Positions 1-10,400 of a DNA stretch of 64,000 nt are shown here, piece after piece. The notes beneath the pieces were generated by a model, which did not search any database, had not been told where the DNA came from, and was given only the letters and a program-made list of their open reading frames with translations. The first letter of the stretch is position 1. Every line of letters starts with the position of its first letter. Position numbers and translations under genes: made by a program. Source of the stretch: UBA1930 sp943368475 (GTDB lineage: Bacteria; Bacteroidota; Bacteroidia; Chitinophagales; Chitinophagaceae); contig CALRLF020000003.1 in the NCBI GenBank assembly GCA_943368475.1, positions 76,107-140,106 on the forward strand, in the 5' to 3' direction.

Positions 1-3000
1 AATTTTAGTAAGTTCATTTGACAGAATTGTACCTACAGTTCTGTCAGTATTTTTTATAGGGAAACTAGCTGAAATTTTTTCTTGATTTTCTAAGGCTGGT
101 TTTGCAGCAGCCAACAATTTCCAATCAATTACATCTGCCAATCCATGATCTTGTTCTTCAGTATTGTATAAGCCAACATGCTCTGCTGCTGGTTCTCTGT
201 ACAAAATTGGTGATAAGTCAAGCCTACTATATTTCCAATGAGTGATGTTTTCTTTGATTTCTAAATTTTCAACCTGACCAATCATTTCGTTTACTGTCTT
301 GTAACCTAAATCTGCCATGATTTCTCTTAATTCTTGTACGATGAAACGGAAGAAATTAATTACATGCTCAGGATCGCCAGTAAATCTTTTTCTTAATTCA
401 GGATCTTGTGTTGCAACGCCAACAGGACAAGTATTCAAATGACATTTACGCATCATAATACAACCTTCTACAATTAATGCAGCAGTTGCAACACCCCATT
501 CTTCTGCACCTAATAAAGCTGCAACAGCAATATCTCGACCCGTTTTCATTTGTCCATCGGCCTGCAAAACAACACGACTTCTTAATTTATTTCTTACCAA
601 AGTTTGGTGAGCTTCTGCTAAACCCAATTCCCATGGTAGTCCTGTATGTTTAATTGAACTAATTGGAGATGCTCCAGTACCACCATCAAAACCTGCAATT
701 AATACTACATCAGCTTTTGCTTTTGCAACACCAGCAGCAATTGTTCCTACACCAGCTTTAGAAACCAGTTTTACATTAATTCTAGCTTTACGATTGGCAT
801 TTTTTAAATCGGAAATTAACTGTGCTAAATCTTCAATTGAATATATGTCGTGATGCGGTGGTGGAGAAATTAAACCAACACCAGGCGTTGCATGACGAAC
901 CTTGCCAATCCACTCATCTACTTTATGTCCTGGCAATTGACCACCTTCTCCAGGCTTTGCACCTTGAGCCATTTTAATTTGCAGTTCGTCGGCTTCCGTC
1001 AGGTATAAACTAGTTACGCCAAAACGTGCTGATGCCACTTGTTTAATGGCACTACGCATGCTATTCCCATTTTCCATGGGTTGGTAACGAATTTCATCTT
1101 CGCCACCTTCTCCAGTATTGCTTTTGCCACCCAATTTATTCATGGCAATGGCCAATGTACTATGGGCTTCATGCGATATTGACCCAAAGCTCATTGCACC
1201 TGTGGCAAAGCGTTTGTAGATGTTTTCTGCTGGTTCAACTTCGTCAATTGAAATAGCAGTACGATTGCGTTTAAACTCAAATAAACTTCTTAACGTACAA
1301 GCTTTTTCACTTTGATCATTAACTGTTTTTGAATATTTTTTAAACGTTGCATAATCATTCATTTTTGTTGAATGCTGCAATAAGTGAATGGTTTGCGGAT
1401 TGAATAAATGAAATTCACCTTTACGCTTCCACTGATAAATTCCACCAACTGGTAAACGTTCAACAGGTACATCTTTTTTACTGAATGAAAATTTATGTTT
1501 TGCCAAAGCTTCTTTAGCAATCTCATCTAAGCCCATACCTTCAATACGTGAGGTTGCACCTGTGAAATATTTATCAACGACTGTTTTATTTAAACCAACA
1601 ATTTCAAAAATTTGAGCTCCCTGATAAGATTGTAAAGTAGAGATACCCATTTTACTAAATACTTTTAACAATCCATCGCAAACGGCTTTAATATAATTTT
1701 TCTTTAGTTGTTCAACCTCTGTATCTGTTTTTAATCTACTATCTAATTTCATGTCTCTAATAGTAGATAAAGCCAAGTATGGATTGATGGCAGTTGCTCC
1801 AAAACCAATTAAACATGCAAAATGATGTACTTCCCACACATCGCCAGCTTCTACAATAATACCTACCTGACCACGATAACCTTTTCTGATTAAATGATGG
1901 TGAACAGCGGCAACTGCAAGTAATGATGGGATAGGAGCATGGTCGCTATCGATTGCTCTATCACTTAAAACCAATACTTCAAATCCATCTTCAACAGCAT
2001 CGGTTGCGTAACGACACAATCTATCGATGCCTTTTTGTAATGATCCTGGCTTACCGTCGGCCCTAAAATAAGTTTGCAAAGTTTTTGCCTGAAAAATGCC
2101 TGTATCAATACTTCTGATTTTTTCTAATTCATGATTAGCCAACACAGGGTGTTTCAAAGCTACACTATGGCAAGCCAATGGATCTTCAATTAAAATATTT
2201 CCATTGTTACCAGCAAAAGTGGCCAAACTCATCACCAATTTTTCTCTGATTGGATCAATGGGTGGATTGGTTACTTGTGCAAACAATTGTTTAAAATATG
2301 CACTCAAATGTTGAGGTTGATCGCTCAATATTGCTAAAGGAGCGTCAGTTCCCATAGAGCCAATGGGTTCTTTACCTTCTAAAGCCATTGGAGCAATAAT
2401 GGTTTCTAAATCTTCTGTAGAATATCCAAATGCTTTTTGGTATTTGAACACTTGCTCGTGTTCTAAGTGTGTAAATGAAACCCTCGGTTCAGGTAATTCT
2501 TCTAAACGAATTTTATATTTATTCAACCATTCACCATATGGTTTTTGAGAACATATTTTTTGCTTCAATTCATCATCACTAATAATACGGCCTTGTTCCA
2601 TATCAACCACAAACATTTTTCCTGGTTGTAGTCTGCCGTTTTCTTTTATAATGGCTGGATCAATTGGTAATGCTCCAGTTTCACTTGCCATTATAACTCT
2701 ATCATCTGTTGTAACACAGTAACGAGAAGGTCTCAATCCATTTCTATCCAATGTTGCACCAATCATTTTACCATCGGTAAATGAAATGGATGCTGGACCA
2801 TCCCAAGGTTCTTGAAATGCAGCATGAAATTCGTAAAATGCTTTTTTAACAGGATCCATTTTATCATCTCCATCCCATGCTTCGGGTATGAGCATCATCA
2901 TTACATGGGGTAATGAACGGCCACATAAACTGAGCAATTCAATCATATTATCTAAACAAGCACTATCACTTTGGCCTTCTGTAATAATAGGCAAAAGCAT

Positions 3001-3855
3001 GTCCATTTCTTCTCTGGTAAAGTAAGGCGACGTAAAGCCTTTTTCACTTGTTTTTAGCCAGTTTAAGTTCCCTTGTAGTGTATTAATCTCTCCATTGTGA
3101 GCCATGTAACGAAATGGCTGAGCCAATTTCCATGAAGGGAATGTATTGGTAGCAAAACGAGAATGCACTAAGCCAAAAGCACTCACCATTCTTTTATTAC
3201 TTAAATCAGGAAAGTATTCACGAACCTGATGAGAAGTTAACTGACCTTTATAAACAATAGTTTTATAAGACAATGAAGCAAGATAGAAACCAACATTATT
3301 TTTACGAACTGTGCTATTGATTGTGTGACTAGCATAGTTGCGTAATACAAATAATTTTCTTTCAAAAGCTTCTGGATCATTGATATGATCAGGACAAATA
3401 ATAATTACATGTTCAATTTCAGGCTCAACCGATAAAGCTGTAGCACCAATATTGGTTGGGTTTACAGGCACTTTTCTATAGACCAAAATTTCTAAGCCTA
3501 AATGTTCGGCACAACGAGAAAAAATTTCTCTACACTCTTCTTTTAAACGAATGTCTTTTGGAAAAAATAATACACCCACACCATATTTACCAAATGCAGG
3601 TAAGTGTACACCCATTTTTACACACTCATCAAAGAAAAATTCATGAGGTACTTGTAACATAATGCCAGCACCATCGCCAGTGTTGGCTTCACAGCCACAG
3701 GCACCACGGTGTTCCATATTTTCTAAAATGGTGAGGGCATCAGAAATGTGCTGATGTGATTTAATGCCTTTTATATTGGCAACAAATCCAATTCCACAAC
3801 TATCATGTTCAAACGAAGGATGATAGAGGCCTCCATAATTGTTTTGAGGGGTCAT
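1..3855 (-). CDS. gltB: Glutamate synthase large subunit (partial, 3' end outside window)
   Basis: The large subunit of glutamate synthase makes two glutamates from glutamine and 2-oxoglutarate. It releases ammonia in an N-terminal Ntn amidotransferase domain and channels it to an FMN domain. The first 1285 codons are present. The N-terminus reads HDSCGIGFVA, so Cys20 is the expected nucleophile exposed after removal of a 19-residue propeptide. The [3Fe-4S] cysteine cluster is visible as CIMMRKCHLNTCPVGVAT, encoded near 400-470. The left edge falls at NTDRTVGT, about where the C-terminal GXGXG domain begins; family members are about 1500 residues. The ATG at 3855 directly precedes conserved sequence. 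A gltD partner would be expected beyond the left edge but is not seen. Confidence 0.97.
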   Translation of the reverse strand, partial: MTPQNNYGGLYHPSFEHDSCGIGFVANIKGIKSHQHISDALTILENMEHRGACGCEANTGDGAGIMLQVPHEFFFDECVKMGVHLPAFGKYGVGVLFFPKDIRLKEECREIFSRCAEHLGLEILVYRKVPVNPTNIGATALSVEPEIEHVIIICPDHINDPEAFERKLFVLRNYASHTINSTVRKNNVGFYLASLSYKTIVYKGQLTSHQVREYFPDLSNKRMVSAFGLVHSRFATNTFPSWKLAQPFRYMAHNGEINTLQGNLNWLKTSEKGFTSPYFTREEMDMLLPIITEGQSDSACLDNMIELLSLCGRSLPHVMMMLIPEAWDGDDKMDPVKKAFYEFHAAFQEPWDGPASISFTDGKMIGATLDRNGLRPSRYCVTTDDRVIMASETGALPIDPAIIKENGRLQPGKMFVVDMEQGRIISDDELKQKICSQKPYGEWLNKYKIRLEELPEPRVSFTHLEHEQVFKYQKAFGYSTEDLETIIAPMALEGKEPIGSMGTDAPLAILSDQPQHLSAYFKQLFAQVTNPPIDPIREKLVMSLATFAGNNGNILIEDPLACHSVALKHPVLANHELEKIRSIDTGIFQAKTLQTYFRADGKPGSLQKGIDRLCRYATDAVEDGFEVLVLSDRAIDSDHAPIPSLLAVAAVHHHLIRKGYRGQVGIIVEAGDVWEVHHFACLIGFGATAINPYLALSTIRDMKLDSRLKTDTEVEQLKKNYIKAVCDGLLKVFSKMGISTLQSYQGAQIFEIVGLNKTVVDKYFTGATSRIEGMGLDEIAKEALAKHKFSFSKKDVPVERLPVGGIYQWKRKGEFHLFNPQTIHLLQHSTKMNDYATFKKYSKTVNDQSEKACTLRSLFEFKRNRTAISIDEVEPAENIYKRFATGAMSFGSISHEAHSTLAIAMNKLGGKSNTGEGGEDEIRYQPMENGNSMRSAIKQVASARFGVTSLYLTEADELQIKMAQGAKPGEGGQLPGHKVDEWIGKVRHATPGVGLISPPPHHDIYSIEDLAQLISDLKNANRKARINVKLVSKAGVGTIAAGVAKAKADVVLIAGFDGGTGASPISSIKHTGLPWELGLAEAHQTLVRNKLRSRVVLQADGQMKTGRDIAVAALLGAEEWGVATAALIVEGCIMMRKCHLNTCPVGVATQDPELRKRFTGDPEHVINFFRFIVQELREIMADLGYKTVNEMIGQVENLEIKENITHWKYSRLDLSPILYREPAAEHVGLYNTEEQDHGLADVIDWKLLAAAKPALENQEKISASFPIKNTDRTVGTILSNELTKI

Positions 3856-3953
3856 AAGCTATAAATCGTAAAAAAGTAAAACAATGTGGCAGGCAACCGT
3901 GATAAAAATACAAGTTTTTTTAAATTTTCGTAGAAAATTTTCAAAAAATTACG

Positions 3954-3963
3954 CAAACGTTTG
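3954..3963. promoter_or_regulatory. Short palindrome upstream of gltB
   Basis: CAAACGTTTG is a perfect 10-bp palindrome about 100 bp upstream of the gltB start, with a CG centre of the kind bound by LacI-family regulators. Only the symmetry is seen; an operator role is inferred and weak. Confidence 0.2.
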
Positions 3964-4038
3964 TTAGTTTGAATGCGAAATGGGTGTATTGTTAGAATTA
4001 TTTTAATCGTTTATTCGGGTGGATGCTGCTTTTAGCAG

Positions 4039-4857
4039 TTATTGAGACTTTATTAGCAAATAGGTTTCGGGAAATTGCAGTTGTAAGTTTTGATCTTTTT
4101 TAAAAATACCAAATACTGTGCTCCCACTTCCACTCATGCTAGCATAAATGGCACCTGCTGCATATAGTTTTGTTTTAATGTCGGCAATTTCAGCAAATTG
4201 ATTTGCAACGGGTAATTCAAAATCATTAATCAATTCATCTTTCCAACTTTCGATGGGTTGTTGAATAATTTGCTGAATAGATTTTGCTGAAACCGAAGGC
4301 GTAATTTGTTTAAAAGCCCAACCTGTATTTACATGAATGTTAGGATTAACAATTATGAATTGATAATTAGATAAATCAAGCTCAATTTCAGTCATGTTTT
4401 CTCCACGTGAAGTTGCAAAGCAAGGTTTGTTGAGTATAAAAAACGGACAATCACTACCCAAATGCAATGCATAATCAATTAGCTGCTGAACGGTTAAATT
4501 TAAATTGAATTTTTCGTTGAGCATTTTTAGTGCAAAAGCACCATCGGCACTGCCTCCTCCCAAACCTGCACCCATTGGTATGGCTTTATGCAAGTGCATT
4601 TGAATGGAAGGTAATGTTGGAAAATCTTTTTTTAAAAGATGATAAGCCTTGAAGCAAATATTATCAGTTGAATTGCCATCTACGGCCAAACCTGATGCTG
4701 AAAATTGTATATCTGTAGTATTTGATGTTGGGATAATTTCTAAAACATCTTTTATTTGAATAGGATAGAAAACTGTTTCTAAATCATGAAATCCATCAAC
4801 TCTTTTTTGAATGATGTTTAAACCAAGATTTATTTTACAGTTGGGGAATGTTACCAT
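4039..4857 (-). CDS. ispE: 4-diphosphocytidyl-2-C-methyl-D-erythritol kinase
   Basis: IspE phosphorylates CDP-methylerythritol with ATP in the non-mevalonate (MEP) isoprenoid pathway, in the cytoplasm. The 272-residue length is a little short but normal for the family. The N-terminus FPNCKINLGLNI carries the conserved lysine and asparagines. The GHMP-kinase glycine loop PMGAGLGGGSADGA lies near residues 94-107, and a C-terminal SMSGSGSTVFG completes the fold. The gene follows the bifunctional nuclease gene on the same strand. The 42 bp counted from that gene's stop codon are entirely made of heptamer repeats, ending two bases before this ATG, so the two genes are probably co-transcribed. Confidence 0.96.
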   Translation of the reverse strand: MVTFPNCKINLGLNIIQKRVDGFHDLETVFYPIQIKDVLEIIPTSNTTDIQFSASGLAVDGNSTDNICFKAYHLLKKDFPTLPSIQMHLHKAIPMGAGLGGGSADGAFALKMLNEKFNLNLTVQQLIDYALHLGSDCPFFILNKPCFATSRGENMTEIELDLSNYQFIIVNPNIHVNTGWAFKQITPSVSAKSIQQIIQQPIESWKDELINDFELPVANQFAEIADIKTKLYAAGAIYASMSGSGSTVFGIFKKDQNLQLQFPETYLLIKSQ

Positions 4858-4859
4858 GC

Positions 4860-4901
4860 TAGATTAATAATTTCGAATTAAAAATTTCAAATTATTAATT
4901 A
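4860..4901 (-). repeat. Heptamer array, six units (AT-rich word type)
   Basis: On the minus strand the stretch divides into TAATTAA, TAATTTG, AAATTTT, TAATTCG, AAATTAT, TAATCTA with no base left over. It starts with the stop codon TAA of the bifunctional nuclease gene and ends two bases before the ispE ATG. Its first 13 bases, and the placement of its AATT cores, match the array inside lpxB at 31368-31409, which is also exactly 42 bp long. Confidence 0.75.
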
Positions 4902-5489
4902 CTTTCTTTTATTCATTTCATCTCTAATGGCAATTGCACGTATATAGTCTTCGTGTTCTAAAACATCGTCTAATAGCGTTTGCAATTCTTCTATACTCAT
5001 GCCACTTAAATCTTCTCTGCTTTCTGTATTTTCTTCAACACCACCAACGGCTTCACTTTTACGTTTTTTATCTGCACTGTCTTCCATTAAAATACCAGCA
5101 TTGGCAATAATGTTTTCATAGGTATAAATAGGGCATCCAAAACGAACTGCTAATGCCAAGGCATCACTGGTTCTGCTGTCAATTTCTATAGTATCATTTT
5201 CTGTATAACAAACCAATTTACTGTAAAAAATACCTTCTTGTAAATCGCTTATAATTATTTCTTGTAAAACCACTCCAAAAGCATTCATGAAGTTTTTCAT
5301 TAAATCATGTGTTAATGGGCGGCTAGGTTTCATGTTTTCTAAGGCAACAGCTATTGCCTGAGCTTCGAAACCTCCAATAACAATTGGTAAACGTCTTAAT
5401 CCATTTGCTTCACCTAAAACGACTGCATAGGAATGTGTTTGCGTAATGCTGTGACTAAGTGCTATTATTTCTAATTCTATCTTCTTCAT
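4899..5489 (-). CDS. Bifunctional nuclease family protein (DUF151) with UVR motif
   Basis: A 196-residue cytoplasmic protein. The first about 130 residues match the DUF151/BFN fold (IVIGGFEAQAIAVALENMKPSRPLTHDL, then SDALALAVRFGCPIY), which has been linked to nuclease activity in some homologues. The C-terminal about 35 residues (MSIEELQTLLDDVLEHEDYIRAIAIRDEM) form a UvrB/UvrC-type helical hairpin. A charged, low-conservation linker joins them. I chose the ATG at 5489 over an upstream TTG at 5495. Homologues with this BFN-UVR arrangement are common in Bacteroidota. The biochemical role here is uncertain; the gene lies between a DUF3817-type membrane protein gene and ispE. Confidence 0.88.
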   Translation of the reverse strand: MKKIELEIIALSHSITQTHSYAVVLGEANGLRRLPIVIGGFEAQAIAVALENMKPSRPLTHDLMKNFMNAFGVVLQEIIISDLQEGIFYSKLVCYTENDTIEIDSRTSDALALAVRFGCPIYTYENIIANAGILMEDSADKKRKSEAVGGVEENTESREDLSGMSIEELQTLLDDVLEHEDYIRAIAIRDEMNKRK

Positions 5490-5573
5490 AAACAAAAACT
5501 TCTGAGCCTGGGTATTTAAAGTTGTGTAACAAAAATAAGCTGTTCTGAGGTTTAAGTAGCAACAGAACTTAGA

Positions 5574-5882
5574 TTATTTGTGCAAACCTTGTTCGGCTTT
5601 TAGTTTTGCATCGAAAATAAATGTACCAAATGGCAAAAAAGCAGCAATAAAAGCTGTTGCCAGTTTTTTAAACGACCACTTATTTTCTTCTTTTACAATA
5701 TATGCCATAGCTATATAGCTTATAAATAATAGGCCATGTATCCAACCAACATACTTTACAGGTAGAGGATTGTGCCATATATATTTCATAGGCATAGCAA
5801 AGCCCAATAGTAAAAGCCAAGAAATTGCTTCTCCAAAACCAATAATTCTAAGCCTGCCTATGTTAGTTGCTAAAAGTTTCAT
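5574..5882 (-). CDS. DUF3817-type small integral membrane protein
   Basis: A 102-residue protein with three hydrophobic segments, around residues 13-32, 43-61 and 73-90. The arrangement GRLRIIGFGEAISWLLLLGFAMPMKY...VGWIHGLLFISYIAMAY resembles the DUF3817 family of small inner-membrane proteins, including the conserved glutamate in helix 1 and the histidine in VGWIHG. No molecular function is known to me for the family. It sits 84 bp upstream of the bifunctional nuclease gene on the same strand and may be the first gene of that transcript. Confidence 0.8.
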   Translation of the reverse strand: MKLLATNIGRLRIIGFGEAISWLLLLGFAMPMKYIWHNPLPVKYVGWIHGLLFISYIAMAYIVKEENKWSFKKLATAFIAAFLPFGTFIFDAKLKAEQGLHK

Positions 5883-6130
5883 TAAACGTATTTAAAAATG
5901 AAGTTAATGCTTTAAATACTAAAATGAAATTGAACAATTGCTATAGTCATTTCGAGGTAGATAAACATAAAGTACGTTGTTATTGGTAATTTTAGCTAAA
6001 GTTGTTTATGGCAGTGAGGTATATCAATAATATTTTATTGATAAGTTCGGGAAAACTTTTTTTATTCACCATTTTAATATTAAAATAAATTGAATAACTT
6101 CATTTATAATTCATTATTTAAACAGTATAC

Positions 6131-7174
6131 ATGAAAAAGATATTACAAACTTTAGCTACCATTTGCATTGGTTTCTTCATTTTACAATCCGCAAATGCAC
6201 AAACCATAGACCCAACAGCTGAAATAGATATAACACGTGTTAATAACAATAATTTTTATTTACCCAAATTGTGGTCTCAGCAATTTGTATTACCCAAGCC
6301 TAAATCTAATCCATTATATATTTTAGGATTAGAAGATATGGGCAAAGTTGTAGCAATTGATGGGCAAAAATTATTTGATATGGCAGGGTCGAATGCTTTT
6401 TTAAATGGAGGAAATTCTTTTACTAGTGGCTCTGCTGTATTAGGTACGAAAACCAATGTTGACTTTAAAATGATAAGAAACAACATTCCATATTTTGAAA
6501 ATATCAATAGTAATTTAACCATTGGAAACAGTAATAGCATAAATCAGATTGATGTTTTTGCTGCTGGTACTTTAAATATCGATTCCAAATCTCAAATTAG
6601 AATCATTGGTAATACTCAGTTAAATGGAAATGCAAGAGGCAGAACTTTAATTGGTGGTGCAATTGGTGATTTTGCAAGTCCATCGGCAATATTAGAAGTT
6701 AAATCAATTCAAAGAGGTGTGCTACTGCCAAGAATGGATAGCTATGATAGAGATAATAGAATAAAAGTTCCTGTTGATGGTCTTTTGATTTTTAATATCC
6801 AATATGGTGAATTTCAGTACTACTTTCAAGGGCAGTGGTTATCTATTGTTCCATCTCAACTTACTGGTAGGTTAACCCAAAACTCAATTGTAAAAGATAC
6901 CCTAGCAAACAAGCCAATCGTTAAATCTCCAACATCATTTGTTACTTCTATAGGTGATGGAAAAACTAAAGTTTTTGAAATTGAGCATAACTTAGGCAGT
7001 GACTTTGTGATGGTTCAGTTTATTGATTGTGGTGCTGAGGCAAATTGTAATAGAATTTTATCTATTCCTAATGATGCTGTTGTCGAAATGAATGGAAATA
7101 ATAAATGTGTGATTAGATTTAATGAAGCACCATCCTTTAGACGATATAAGATCATGGTGCTAAAAGTAAATTAG
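6131..7174 (+). CDS. Secreted protein with fiber-like C-terminal region
   Basis: 347 residues with a clear signal peptide ending near ANAQ (residue 24). The middle (LNIDSKSQIRIIGNTQLNGNARGRTLIGG) is rich in N, G and I, as in beta-solenoid or fiber proteins. Residues around 190-240 (ILEVKSIQRGVLLPRM..., then GLLIFN..YGEFQYYFQGQWLSI) match a sequence block common in Bacteroidota surface proteins annotated as tail-fiber-like. The last about 85 residues (FEIEHNLGSDFVMVQFIDCGAEANCN) look like a small beta-rich cap with two cysteines. I do not recognise a specific function. It stands alone, with about 230-250 bp of gene-free DNA on each side. Confidence 0.75.
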   Translation: MKKILQTLATICIGFFILQSANAQTIDPTAEIDITRVNNNNFYLPKLWSQQFVLPKPKSNPLYILGLEDMGKVVAIDGQKLFDMAGSNAFLNGGNSFTSGSAVLGTKTNVDFKMIRNNIPYFENINSNLTIGNSNSINQIDVFAAGTLNIDSKSQIRIIGNTQLNGNARGRTLIGGAIGDFASPSAILEVKSIQRGVLLPRMDSYDRDNRIKVPVDGLLIFNIQYGEFQYYFQGQWLSIVPSQLTGRLTQNSIVKDTLANKPIVKSPTSFVTSIGDGKTKVFEIEHNLGSDFVMVQFIDCGAEANCNRILSIPNDAVVEMNGNNKCVIRFNEAPSFRRYKIMVLKVN

Positions 7175-7401
7175 CCATTAGTGTACTTATTTAGTGCTTT
7201 ATCAAAGAAGCTATAATTAAATACATCTTTAGTATATAAAATATCCCAAACATTTCATTTGAGGTATTTTATTGAGAACTTAACAACTTAAATTGGAGTG
7301 CATGAGTATAATTACTTTTGGCTATTATACCAACCGTTGTTAAAAAAATAATGCTTAAGTATTGCTTAGTTATTATCTTCAAATTACCAAAACTTAATCT
7401 T

Positions 7402-10400
7402 ATGCGTTTATTTTTTTTTCAACTGCTAACCTTAGCTGGGTTCGCAACTTTTTCAATAACTTCTAGTCTAATTGAAAAAGAGAATATTTTTACTCTGAAG
7501 GATGTACTAGCAGATACTTCTAAAAAAGATACTACCAAATACGAAGTGTATAAAAACCTGCCTTTAAAACCTTCTCGGAAAATTGAGTATAATACTAAAG
7601 AAGGTTCTTGGATGAGCGTTGATATAAGCCCTGATGGTAAAACCATTTTATTTGATTTGATGGGAGATATTTATACCATGCCTGCAACTGGTGGGAAAGC
7701 CATACCTGTAACAAAAGGATTGGCGTATGATGTACAGCCAAGGTTTAGTCCTGATGGCAAAAAGATTTTATTTATTTCTGACAGAGGTGGGGCTGATAAT
7801 GTTTGGTATATTGATACCGAAAAGAAAGATACTGTTCAAATGACTTTTGATCAGAATCAATACTTTCCAAATGCTTGTTGGACACCAGATGGTGATTATA
7901 TTATTTATGCCAAGGGCCGACGTGTACCCAAATTGTTTATGGTGCATAAAAAGGGTGGTAGTGGTACACAGCTAATTGAAGCACCTGCTGGTTTAAAAAC
8001 CATTGATCCAGCTGTAAGTGCAGATGGGAAGTTAGTTTACTATTCTATGCGTTTTGGAGCCTGGAACTATAATGCTCAATTGCCCCAATATCAAGTTGGT
8101 GTTTACGATAGAAAAAACGCAAAAACAACTACTATCACATCAAGATATGGTAGTGCATTTACTCCAACATTATCTAAAGATGGAAAATGGTTGGTATATG
8201 GTACCAGATATGAAGATAAAACAGGTTTGGTATTAAGAGATTTACAAACCAGTGATGAAAAATGGATTGCTTATCCAGTGCAAAGAGATGAACAAGAATC
8301 CATTGCTCCATTGGGCGTATTACCTTCTATGACTTTTACACCAGACAGTAAATATGTGTTGGCTTCATACGGTGGAAAGATTCACAAAATTGCGATTGAC
8401 GGAAGTGGTATTTCAGCAATTCCCATTGATGTAGATGTGAAATTAGAAATGGGAGCAAGGTTAGACTTTAAATATCCTGTTTCCGATACTGCTTACCAAC
8501 AGGCAACACAAATTAGAGATGCTGTTCCTTCTCCTAACGGGAAACAATTGGCATTTACAGTATTGAACAGATTGTACGTAATGGACTATCCAAATGGTAC
8601 ACCACAAAGATTAACAACTAATGAGTTTACTGAAGCTCAACCAGCTTGGAGCCCTGACGGAAGTTCGATTGTATTTTCAACATGGACTTCGGATGGTGGA
8701 GATATGTACAAGGTGAATGTAGCTAGTAAAGCTTTGCAAAAATTAACCAAAGTAAAAGGCTTATACCAAAGCTTCAATTTTACACCTGCTGGAGATAAAA
8801 TAGTTTTAATTAAAAGCAATGCAAGAGTTTTTAAAGAAGCTTATGGACCAGGTTATGATGGTAGTGAAGATGAAATTTGCTGGATATCATCTGCTGGAGG
8901 AGATATCAGTGTCATTGAAAAATCTCTAGGACGTTTCAATCCCCATTTTGTAAATAGTCAATCCGATAGAATTTATCTCACACATTTTAATGGAGATTTA
9001 GTTTCGATAAAATGGGATGGAACAGATGAGAAGAAAATTATTCATGTAACTGGCATAACAACTTATGGAACAGTACCAACTAAAATGGGCAGACCAGATC
9101 CTGAAGCAATGAAATGTATTTTAATTGAAAATGAAGATGTGGATAAGGAAAGAGAAATGACCAAACCTTCACCGGCTTCATGGATTTCTATTTCTCCAAA
9201 AGGTGGAAAAGCGTTGGTACAGGTAAACAATGATATTTATGTGGTTACCATCCCTGAAACAGGTAAGTTAGAAAACATCAATGTTGCCGATGCTGCAAAT
9301 GCTGATTTTCCTGCAAGAAAATTAACTGAAGTTGGTGGTGAATTTCCTTTTTGGCAAGCTGATGGGAATACAGTGCATTATAGTTTAGGCAGTACACACT
9401 TTGTGTACAATGTAGATAGGGCTCAGTTTGTAGAAGACAGCACAAAGGATGCTAAAAAAGTAGAAGCTAAAAGAATTGAAGATTCTACAACTAGAATTAA
9501 TGCTGATTCAGTTTTGAAAAAAGCCGCTGATGCAGAAAAGAAAATTCGTGATTCAATTGCTGCAAAAGATACCACTGCGAAGAAAACCCCTAAAAAAGAA
9601 GAACTCAATTACAAAGCAACTGAAACAGAAGTGAAAGTGTTTTTTAAGAAAGCTACACCAACTGGAATGGTATTGTTAAGAGGAGCAAGAATCGTAACCA
9701 TGAAAGGAGATGAAGTAATTGAAAATGGCGATGTGCTTGTAGAAAATAACAGGATAAAAGCTGTTGGTAAAAGAGGTTCATTCAGTGTTCCATCAAATGC
9801 ACAAGTGTACAACGTATCAGGCAAAACCATTGTGCCAGGTTTTGTAGATCCACATGCACACATGTGGCCAAACTGGGGTATTCACAAAAATCAAATATGG
9901 ATTTATGCAACCAATTTAGCTTATGGTGTTACAACCACTCGTGACCCACAAACTGCAACAACTGATGTACTTACTTACAGCGATATGGTAGATGCAGGAA
10001 TGATGGTTGGGCCAAGGGTTTATTCAACTGGCCCTGGTGTTGGGTTTTGGTTTTATAATATTAAAGATTCTGCCAATGCCGAAAGTGTGCTGAAACAGTA
10101 TAGCAAATACTACAATACCAAGTACATTAAAATGTATTTAACTGGTAACAGAAAGCAACGTCAATGGATTATTCAAGCTTCAAAAAATCAAAAAATTATG
10201 CCTACAACCGAAGGTGGGTTAGATTTTAAATTGAACATGAGTAATATGATCGATGGTTATCCTGGGCATGAACATGCATTACCAATTTATCCTTTGTTTA
10301 ATGATGTGTTTACAGCTGTTGCAAAATCTAAAATGTTGGTTACGCCAACCTTATTGGTTTCTTACGGAGGACCTTGGGCCGAAAATTATTATTGGGCTAC